A stretch of 64,000 nt of DNA from Chinchilla lanigera (taxonomy: Eukaryota; Chordata; Mammalia; Rodentia; Chinchillidae). Shown here piece after piece: positions 55,965 to 64,000 of the stretch (its first letter is position 1; each line of letters starts with the position of its first letter). A model generated the notes under the pieces. The model had not been told where the DNA came from and searched no databases. It saw only the letters and a list, made by a program, of their open reading frames with translations. Position numbers and translations under genes: made by a program. The stretch lies in contig NW_004955425.1 in the NCBI RefSeq assembly GCF_000276665.1, positions 27,512,132 to 27,576,131 of the forward strand. Direction: 5' to 3'.

Positions 55965-56120
55965 TTCTGTAAAGCGTCAGATAGTGTTTCAGACTTCCTG
56001 AGCCATATGGTTTATTATTACTACTCAACTTTGTGACTGCAGTGCAAAAGCAGTCACAGACAATACATACATGACTGTGTTCAAATAAAATTTTATTTAT
56101 AGACAGAAATATAAATCTCA
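55965..56120 (+). repeat. medium-reiterated repeat fragment
   Basis: The phrases gagccatatggtttattatt, ctactcaactttgtgactgc, agtgcaaaagcagtcacaga and caaataaaattttatttata match an old eutherian repeat whose sense text reads 'gccatatggtctc...aataaaactttattta'. I recognise the repeat but not its family name with certainty. Confidence 0.6.
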
Positions 56121-56124
56121 TACA

Positions 56125-57920
56125 ACTTCCTTAGCTCATAAAAGATTGGTCTTTCAAAAATTTTTCTTGGTGAGGATAAGGGCAAAAGGCTCTCTACAGG
56201 TTTAGTATTATACCAAATCTTCCAGGGGTCTCAAAAGATATCACTAGATCATAATTTGAAATGATTATCTGTTTTATTCTATAATTTATAATAATAAAAA
56301 TACAGAAGCTAAAATATTCTAAATATCAAATCCATTAAACTTGTTTAGGTAGACTGACCACAGGTATCTCGTTTTTCCATTTTGTTTTTCATTGCTTTTA
56401 ATGTCCACCTTTCTAAGACTGTTGATGATACAAACAGTCTCTGTACCAATTTTAAAGATCTGTATCTCTGAAGTTCTCAGAAACCTTGAAATGGAAGCTA
56501 TAAAACCCATCAATATCACATATAATGAAAATGTAGACCACCTTTTCAACAACTCTTTTTATTAAACATATTACAGACTGGCCCACTAATTTTTATTTTC
56601 TTTAAATTACTCCTTTTGCTTCTCGTATGTTGAAATTTTCTGAACTTTTGTTAAAGTATGAAAAGCAGAATGACTGTAAAATAGGAAATACTAAAAATAT
56701 GAATCTTAATCTCTTTTAGCAAATGAAATAGATGACTACCCTAGGACTACTAAAGTATTACTAGACTATAAAAGGATATTTAAAATTAGAAAGCACCTGT
56801 TTCTTCACAATTATTTCAGGCCACTCAAAACATCTACTTACAGTGACTCAAACTCCAGAGGAATCACACAATAACAAAAAACTGTAACAGAGTCTGCCAA
56901 AAAAATGTATAAACATAGGAAAAGAAAAATGTACATAATATTTTAATACTAAATTTACTGAGACATCATGAGATTAATTCAAGAGGTGCTCAAAGTGGTA
57001 GCCTTCTGTTCAAAAACAATATTATTTCTCTTTTCCTGAAGTGTGTATACATTTTTTTTGGCAGACTCCATATAATTATATCTCAAAGAGTAGGGGAAAT
57101 TTTTAGTACTCCCAGTGGATTTGACTTACATAGAGAAATTGCAAAAAAAAAAAAAAAGTGACAGGTTTTATCTTGCCATAGATAAGTAACTAAAGATTAA
57201 CACGTTTCTGCCAGCTTGAACCACAAGTGATGTGTACATGATGTGCCATCAGGTGGCTTGTACCCCTAGCAGTACAATCAAATCTAATTACTTTTATTGG
57301 TCTTTTTACCAATAAAATCAATAAAAAGCCACCAGGAAGAACAGTCATTCATGTACTAACTATTGGTTCAAATCACCCAGCAGCAAGACATACGAATTAT
57401 GGCCCTGTTGTGCACATTTTAAACAGTCATTTTTTGGCACCAGAGACATGGGTTAACTTTTAAGTACACAAATTTCAAAGAAGAACTGGGTCTCCTGTTC
57501 TGTAGCAAGCTGTGTCCCATAGAACTAAAACTAGTTTAGGTAGGAACTCATCCACCAGAGGGGGCCCTTACAAAACAAGAGATAAAATGTTAACAAAAAT
57601 TAAATTTAGAATATACCTTAGAATTCAACACAACCACACACAAAATTTTGTGTGCCTTTTCTTTAACTTCACCAGACAAGTAAAACCCATCCCCCTTCTA
57701 CTGTACTCCACACAAACCTCTTTTACTCAAAAGTTAGTTTTAGGATCATTTTTTGAAACCAGTCACACTATCGATCGTCACCTAATTCTAGTTTTAATGA
57801 CTCTAGGAAAGCACATGTCATCACCATTCTTGGTCTTCCTCTTACCTCCTACCATTTAAATAACAGGTATTTTCTACACATCTTAGTATACCTATTAATC
57901 TGGAAACACAGTGGCTCCTG
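56125..57920. other. intron, no recognised element
   Basis: About 1.8 kb of intron. The open frame at 57512-57859 has no recognisable domain and is probably chance. No repeat family assigned. Confidence 0.45.
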
Positions 57921-57924
57921 AAAA

Positions 57925-58075
57925 TAATATTTACTAAATAATAATGTCCCAGTAGCTCATATAACCCTCACAATAAGCCCATGAGGCAGGCACTACTATT
58001 ATGCCCACATTACAGATGAGGGCACTGAGACTTAAAGGGCTCACTCCTGCAAATTGTACAATTACTTCACTGCAC
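57925..58075 (-). repeat. MIR SINE, antisense
   Basis: agctcatataaccctcacaa, taagcccatgaggcaggcac, then cccacattacagatgagggc and actgagacttaaagggctca are the reverse complement of the MIR core, well preserved. Confidence 0.88.
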
Positions 58076-58393
58076 AAGGAACAAAACAACATGACCTATG
58101 TATCTAGAATTTAAAAGGAATCAGGCAGTGAGTTTAAGGGCTATTTTGCTATATAGCTACTTTAAAAACCTAACCCAGGGACAGGAATTTGTAAGCTATC
58201 TGGGTAATGTGTCAGGTTTTTCACAGAGAATGTATAGCGAGGTAGGCAGGCACAACAAAATGAATGAAGTGGTTCAACAATCCTTGTACAATGAGTTAGC
58301 AAAATTTCTGAGAATTGACAGAACTTTAATTAACCCATAAGTCTGTATTAAAGGAAATTAGTGGTATGTTTTGATAAATTCAGTATATTTCTA

Positions 58394-58552
58394 GTCAGCA
58401 TGGCAGCACATGCCTATAATAATCCCTGCACTTTTGGGAGGCTGAGACAGGAGGACTGAAAGTTTGAGGCAGGAGGATTGCAAGTTTGAGCCCAGCTTGG
58501 GCAATTTAGTGGAAGCCTGTCTCAAACGTATTTTTTTTTTAAAAAAAAGATG
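58394..58552 (+). repeat. B1-like SINE with internal 26-base duplication
   Basis: Forward: cagcatggcagcacatgcct, gggaggctgagacaggagga. The phrase aggaggactgaaagtttgag then aggaggattgcaagtttgag shows an internal tandem duplication. A-rich end at 58540. Confidence 0.85.
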
Positions 58553-59220
58553 GGAAACCACATGACACTGGCACAAAGACAGACATCAATGAAACAGAAC
58601 AGAGGATAGAGAAACAAGCCCAGGCAGTTGTAGTCATCTTATCTGTGACAAAAGGGCCAAAATCATACGCTAGAGGAAAGCTAGACTTTTTGGTGCTGGG
58701 AAGACTGGTTACACATATGCAGAAGATTGAGTTGAGAACCACATCTATCACTATATAATAAAGTAAAATCAAAATGGATCAAAGACCTGGATATTAAAAT
58801 AGAAGGTGAAAGATTTATACAATCTGGAAAGAAACTGGAGTATCGCTATTAAAACAGAAACAATCTGCTATAAGATAAAATAGGTAAAACTCAGAAAGAC
58901 ATAAGTATAGGTAAAGACTTTCTGAACAGCACCTCAAGTGTGTAAGAAATACCACTGAGACTCAACAAATTAAAAGGCTTCTGCACACCAAAGCAAACAG
59001 CTAACAGAGTGAAGCAACCACCTACAGAATGGGAAAAATCTTCTGTCAGCTACTCCTTGGACAGAAGACTAATATCTAGAATACTAATTATTTAAAAAAG
59101 AACCTCCCTCCCCCAAAGATCCAATCAAAAAGTGGACAAGTGAAATAAACAGACATTGCTCAAAAATACAGAGGGCCAACAAATACATTTTAAAAATGCA
59201 CAGTACCTCTGGCCATATGT
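58553..59220 (+). repeat. L1 ORF2 3' part fragment
   Basis: atctgtgacaaaagggccaa, ggatcaaagacctggatatt, tctgcacaccaaagcaaaca, aaaaagtggacaagtgaaat and gggccaacaaatacatttta follow L1 ORF2 in sense orientation. It matches the same subfamily text as 34660-35190. Confidence 0.8.
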
Positions 59221-59340
59221 TATTTGGCTCAGGTATGTGATATAAAGTTAAAACTCTCTCTTACAGACAAGAATTTAAAGGCAAATATTTGTTATTAGAT
59301 GGGAAATTTGAAAACGTTTCCTTGCAATTTATCACCTTAC

Positions 59341-59437
59341 CAGGTCTTTCCTTTCCAGTGCCTTTTGACTCAGCAAATTTCTGTATCAAACTTTCAACTG
59401 TAGTATTAGCCATGTTATTTATAAATTCTTCATGGAC
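59341..59437 (-). CDS. FCHO2: FCHO2 exon: end of F-BAR domain
   Basis: The exon is 97 bp in phase 0, beginning [18 protein letters not shown] and ending [14 protein letters not shown] plus one base of Gly. The acceptor is tttaatag and the donor gtaagg. It encodes the last helical segment of the F-BAR module that dimerises and bends membrane. An 11-kb intron follows downstream (48096-59340). Confidence 0.97.
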
Positions 59438-59800
59438 CTATTAAACCAAAATAAAGACAACATCTTCCACAAATATTTTTACTCTACTTCAGATAAAAAG
59501 AATTGAAAATTTGGGATGCAAGGGCATTCAGGAACTTTTATTTACATAGTTATGAAATAACATGCTGTTACCCAACTCACAGTTCTGCGGAGAACAACCA
59601 TTGCTTACCTTCATCCCTTAAGACATGGCCTTACAGCCTTTGAAGTAAAAGCAGTTTCCTGTTCTCTTCTCACAAGTGTTTTAGAAACAAAATTCTTACA
59701 ATAATTAAACTTATAAAGATAGTGAAAATAGTCTTAGATTTTTAATTTAGACTTCACCTTTTTGTACTGAATTTTAATGCACTCCAAACTGTCATAAACT

Positions 59801-59957
59801 TTTTTTTTTTTTTTTTGGTCTTTTTGAGACAGGGTCTCACTATAGTTCAGGCTGGCCTGAGCTCACTTTGTAGCCAAGGCTGGTATCGATCTGGTCTCAA
59901 TCCTCCTGCCTCAGCCTCCCAAGTGCTGGGATGACAGATGTGCACCACCACGCCCGG
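59801..59957 (-). repeat. B1-like SINE with perfect 12-bp TSD
   Basis: Reverse: T-run, gagacagggtctcactatag, cctcagcctcccaagtgctg and caccaccacgcccgg. Perfect direct repeats ctgtcataaact are at 59789-59800 and 59958-59969. Confidence 0.94.
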
Positions 59958-60305
59958 CTGTCATAAACTACTTTTAAATTTCTAGTATATTTCAAAGATT
60001 AAGTTCTCTTACAAAAGTTGCTGTCCTAAACTTAAAAAGAGTAAAACTTGAAAAAATAAATATTCAAAAACTGGTAATTCAAAATCTTAATGTGAAGTAG
60101 ACTGAACACGGTTAATTTTAACAAGCAGTTTGAATTTTCATGCTTGGTGCCACAACAGAACATACATGTAAATACACGTTCCTTAGCTGAAACATTTCAG
60201 AATCATATCAATGGGTTTTAGGCAGAGTAACAAAAGATATATAAAAAGCCATAAATAGAACATAAATTTTTCATGAATCAACTCACTGTAAAGTAAAAAA
60301 TTTAC

Positions 60306-60404
60306 CTGGCCTATCTGCAAGTGAATTTCCTTCACTGCATTTGACAAGGATCCTATAATTTCCTTTACGTGAATGAGATGAGTCTCTTCAATATCTTGAA
60401 ATTT
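60306..60404 (-). CDS. FCHO2: FCHO2 exon: F-BAR helix
   Basis: The exon is 99 bp, 33 whole codons, reading [19 protein letters not shown] then [14 protein letters not shown]. The acceptor is ctacccag and the donor gtaaat. It is a long amphipathic F-BAR helix. This is the most upstream exon I can see. The expected preceding sequence (around KADFEQKMTETAQ) is not found in 60405-64000, so it must lie to the right. Confidence 0.97.
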
Positions 60405-62605
60405 CTGGGTAGCAAACATATAAAGTTATATACCTACTATATATAATACGAATATGCATTCTGTAATCAAAAAGTTTTAGAAAGCACTTCAATACAGATA
60501 ACTAAATTAAGCAAGTTACCATAAGATTCAACAATGCCTTTAAACAAATAGGTCAAAATTATATACAGCATTTCTTTGAACTTTTTCTAGAATTTGAAGA
60601 TATAAGTTAAATAATCATGATTAAAGAAAAAAAAAAGAAGGCAATCCACATGAGAAAGGTGGTCCCAAAGCCAAAGACATTTCCCAAACTGGAAAACAAT
60701 TATCTTCTGCAAACTTCATAATCTGCCAAACATTCTAAAATGACTTTTGAACCTTGAAATGGTTAATACACTCTCCAAAAGAGATAATCTATGTTCAAAG
60801 AAATTTGGGGGAGCCCGCACACCGTATCTCTGCAGTTCTCAGCAGAAAGTAAGAATACATCAGATTACTAGGGAATGTTTCAAAATGTTCAAAACAAAAC
60901 ATAGATATTCTAGTACTGTACAGGAAATGGCAGTTGAATGTTGTTAAAAAAAATTTCCAAGTTACTCTAATATTTGTTTCCTAGACAGAAAACCACGGCT
61001 AGCCTTGACTTCACAATAAACCTATTAAAAGCAGAAATACTGAAATAACAAAACTTGTTTCACTTTGCTTAACCTACCATTTTCTAAATTTTTTGACCTC
61101 ACAACCCTTTTTGTCTTTTTTTTCCCCTAAACATTAGTATCTCACACAATACTTCTACTCCTCAAAACAGGATCTGGGAAATGCTGAGCTACCCATTTTA
61201 AAACAAAATAAATTTCTCATTTCTACTATACAAACCTGATTATCCTTTGTTGGGGTTTTTTTTGGCCAAATTAAATCAGTTCTAAGGAATCTACATAATT
61301 CCTTTATTTTTGCCAGTTAGCTTACCAAATTAATTGCCCTCACTTCATATTTAATGTCTACATTTCTTTAGCACTGAGCTACACAATCAGCAATCACTAA
61401 ACAAAATGGTATCTACAGTGTGTAAGTGCCATGAACTCCTAAAAAAATCAGTAATGCCAAAATTACACTTGGAGCACTAATATAAGAATAGTCCAAAAAC
61501 TTAAAATCAATTTTACTCAAGAGTTAAAACCAAGTGCCTTGGCAGTGATTAATTTTTACAAAGCCAAAGAGAATATCAGTATTTTAAGATCTAGACTTAT
61601 TTTCAAGAACTGCAGAATATTCAGAAGGTTGACTCATCTAAGTTCATATTATAAGGAATGGCCCTCAACCTAAATTTCAACAATTTAATGAACAACATAT
61701 TTCCATAGAACAGGCATAATTGAATACAGTAAAACTGGATCATAATCCCATTAATTTCTTATGGATGATCATTACCTACAAGGAAACTGTATTTTTTTAA
61801 AAACAGTTACACAAAAAAGGTAACTTCTTATTTTAAAATATCTTGAAGCATGAATCTATACAGAATTCAAAGCATAATTCAGACACAATTTTGAAACTGT
61901 GGGGTTTTTTTCGGAGGGGGACACTACTATCATAATTCCTCAAAATTAACAAGTACTAAACTCAGTAATTTAGCAATGGGAAGTAAGGAATAAGTAGTTT
62001 CTCAAGTGTTAAATGTAAATGAACTTTCCTAAACTAATCAGATAGGTATTTTCTCCCTTGCAATTTTAAACTCACTGTGTTCACATATACCATTATTAAT
62101 TTAAACAGAAAAATTCTATCAGCCACTAGAGACATAAAAGCAATCCTAAAACTCCTTATCTGAGAGTGCTGCTTAGCGAACCTCAATATTTCCAAGGAGC
62201 CAACTCCCATATAATGTTCCAAATATTTTCAAGCATCCCATGAACTAATACTGGTAAAAAGCATGAGCACAAAGAACAGCTACAATTTCAGTTATCTTTA
62301 CTTTCAACTCAAATAAAAAACTTAAACTCATAACTACCCTAAGTAAATTTTAACTTCTCACACCCCAGGGACTCAATTTTGTTCTCACTAGCAAATACAG
62401 GTCCTGTTACCCAAATTTGATTCTCATTATACTGTCAGGTTCTTACCCACTGTGATAAGGTTGGCATGTGTGACCTGGAACAAAATAAAAGTGGAGAAGT
62501 AAAAGGATTCTTTTGATTTGTAAATAACTGGAATTAAAACCTACTCTGTGTCTTAAAACATGTAGTCTATTTTCTATGAAAAAATAATAGTTCCTGCTGG
62601 GCAGT
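60405..62605. other. intron upstream of F-BAR exon, no recognised element
   Basis: About 2.2 kb of AT-rich intron. I searched the minus strand for the expected upstream FCHO2 exon and found none. No repeat family recognised. Confidence 0.5.
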
Positions 62606-62611
62606 TGTGTA

Positions 62612-62900
62612 TATGAGAGAGAGAGAGAGAGAAGGAGGGAGGGATAAGGAGGGAAGGGATGGAAAGAGAGGGAGAAGCACAGAAGGGGAGAGGGAGAGAA
62701 GGAGGGAGGGAGGGGGAGGGACAGAAGGAGGGACGAGAAGGAAGTGGGGAGAAAAAGAGGGAGAGAGGGAGAGGGAGAGAAGAGAGGAAGAGGGGGGAGA
62801 GAGAGAAGTCGGGACAGGGAGGAAAGGTGGAAGGGAGAGAGGGGGGGAGGAAGGGAGGGAGGGGAAGAGGGGGGAGCAGGAGAAAAACACAGAGACAGAT
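62612..62900 (+). repeat. long GA-rich purine tract
   Basis: About 290 bases almost entirely G and A on the plus strand (gaga, ggga, agga units). The FCHO2 pre-mRNA strand is therefore a long polypyrimidine run. All overlapping reading frames (arginine/glutamate/glycine-rich or serine/proline/leucine-rich) are translations of this tract. Confidence 0.97.
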
Positions 62901-62904
62901 ACAG

Positions 62905-63815
62905 AGGGACAGTCGCAAATTAAAAACACAAGAAAACAAGTAACATTAGCAATGTATAGCACTATCTTTCAAAAGTACTACATTTATTCAAATAAATATT
63001 TTCATCTTGCACATGGCAGAATAAAAAAGTAAAATGCCATTTTTTAAAAAAGGAAAAAGACAAAAACATGCCTGTTGAAAAATTGTTTTTAAAAAGTAAC
63101 ATCAACAAAACAAAAAGTCTTGATTCTAGCAAATTCTAATTTTTATTTTTCTAACTTAATTGCAAGGCAAACACTTTCATCAGTAGAAATGTGAAAATAA
63201 CAAGTCAATAATAATAGCCTTATAGACGAGTGCTCCTTCATCAGAACATCTAGGAAGACAGAGAGTAGCTCAATGGTTGCCCAGATCTGGAGGGGAAGGG
63301 TTGGGAGATAAAAGAGTGGGTGGAGTGTTTTGTTTTCAGGTAACAAAAATGACCTAAATTTGACTGTGCTCATGGCTGTACAACTCTTGTCAATGTGCTA
63401 AAATCTACTAAATCTTAACTTCAAGTTTGTAAACTGTGTGGTAAGTAAATTTTAGTTCAATAAAGCTAGTATTTTTCAAAAATAAATCAATGAGTGTTCC
63501 TAAGGATTTAAAAAGACAATAGTAGTGTTGAAATCTACAATGATCTCATTTGCTACAGGAATTTAAACCTTCTATCTCAGTAGAACTGTAGCCTCATTTG
63601 ACATTAACCCTTTCTTGCAGCACTGTCTTTTCACAGCTGTCAAGACATGACACTGGCCAGTTTTCTTCTTTCTCTGGCTTCTATTTGCATTTCAGTACCT
63701 CCTCTTCTACCTAACTGTCAGGTATGAGTCCCTCGGTAATTGGCCCTAAAGCCCTTTCTCTCCCACACACTAACCAAAGGCAAAATCATCATGGCTTTAT
63801 GTACTGACAACACTT
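62905..63815. other. intron, no recognised element
   Basis: Intron with no recognised element; the 63210-63480 part has an old-repeat look (gccc agatctggaggggaaggg) but I cannot assign it. Confidence 0.45.
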
Positions 63816-63819
63816 GTTA

Positions 63820-63960
63820 CGGTTTATACTCAGATGCCCCCAAAAGCCTCATGTGCTCAGAGGTGGGACTTTGGAAGAAGACTGGAGTAGTAAAGCTTTC
63901 CTATTTTAAGGTTCAGGTGTCGGATGTTATGTCCGAGCGTCAAGAAAAGCAACCCAGACA
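63820..63960 (+). repeat. MaLR-type LTR 5' part
   Basis: gttacggtttatactcagat, cccccaaaagcctcatgtgc and tcagaggtgggactttggaa parallel the start of the LTR at 9206-9280 (ctcgatatgctcagaggtga). It appears to be cut off by the T-run at 63970. Confidence 0.55.
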
Positions 63961-63968
63961 ATGCTCTG

Positions 63969-64000
63969 TTTTTTGTTTGGTTTTTTTTTTTTTTTTTTTG
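63969..64000. repeat. T-run at window edge, probable SINE tail
   Basis: gttttttgtttggttttttt followed by more T resembles the tail of reverse-oriented ID-like SINEs elsewhere in the window (compare 20820-20855). The element body would lie outside the window. Confidence 0.4.

Larger units (their letters stand above)
270..60404 (-). other. FCHO2: FCHO2 gene, partial (17 internal coding exons)
   Basis: Joining 17 exons on the minus strand gives one open frame of 1580 bases that I recognise as FCHO2. The protein binds PIP2-rich plasma membrane through its F-BAR domain. It recruits and activates AP-2 through its linker and binds Eps15/intersectin through its C-terminal mu-homology domain, starting clathrin-coated pits. 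All exon junctions are phase-compatible; 15 of the 16 internal introns have GT donors and AG acceptors and one is AT-AC. Exons for roughly the first 200 residues lie to the right of the window. The end of the mu-homology domain, the stop codon and the 3' UTR lie to the left. The paralog FCHO1 was considered, but motifs such as [17 protein letters not shown] and DVDEEGYSIKPEANQ match FCHO2 as I remember it. Confidence 0.97.

Noticed and set aside
57512..57859. 115-residue plus-strand frame
   Set aside because: No domain, no repeat-independent support and it is antisense in an FCHO2 intron; treated as chance.
62567..63032. Open frames of 121-141 residues on both strands
   Set aside because: They are translations of the GA-rich tract (Arg/Glu/Gly on one strand, Ser/Pro/Leu on the other). 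No protein-like sequence outside the tract.
60405..64000. The next upstream FCHO2 exon
   Set aside because: I looked for minus-strand text encoding the expected KADFEQKMTETAQ region and found none; it must be beyond the window.

Overview
The window is nuclear DNA from a placental mammal. It is AT-rich and intron-dominated, and it is packed with old eutherian repeats (L2, MIR, MER5, Tigger-like, L1M, MaLR-type LTRs) and many rodent-type SINEs. Two SINE kinds dominate: a tRNA-derived ID-like element (A-box gatttagctcagcgg, B-box near gagttcgattcc, A-rich tail) and a B1-like 7SL-derived element. This combination, with clearly legible old repeats, suggests a slowly evolving non-murid rodent. A squirrel-related or castorimorph lineage such as beaver is my best guess, but that is inference.

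One protein-coding gene spans almost the whole window on the minus strand: FCHO2 (F-BAR domain only protein 2, an early clathrin-coated-pit nucleator). I recognise 17 internal coding exons between 270 and 60404. They total 1580 coding bases (about 526 residues) with every splice phase compatible. Reading from high to low coordinate they encode the C-terminal part of the F-BAR domain (60404-59341), a basic and acidic linker (48095-35989), two microexon-scale exons (31061-30670), a Ser/Pro-rich linker (29147-15972) and most of the mu-homology domain (8457-270). The first roughly 200 residues lie beyond the right edge, and the last part of the mu-homology domain and the 3' UTR lie beyond the left edge.

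The most unusual finding is a 267-bp intron at 36165-36431 that does not follow GT-AG. It begins ATATCCTTTC, has a U12-type branch sequence TTCTTTAAC and ends in AC. This is a minor-spliceosome AT-AC intron inside the linker. A 12-base microexon (31050-31061, residues RHSP) has a UGC just upstream of its 3' splice site, as in SRRM4-regulated neuronal microexons.

The rest is intron. Layout: 1-5500 3' exons plus SINEs; 5.7-8.0 kb a long L2 relic; 9.2-13.1 kb a pile-up of LTRs, small DNA transposons and a split L1; 18-26 kb dense SINEs; 33-40 kb a degenerate L1, the U12 intron and L1/Tigger remnants; 40-48 kb SINEs including an inverted pair; 48-51 kb a repeat-poor stretch; 51-59 kb nested repeats; 59-60.4 kb F-BAR exons; 60.4-64 kb intron with a 280-bp purine-rich tract. 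I see no second gene, no CpG-rich promoter, and no bacterial, phage or CRISPR feature.
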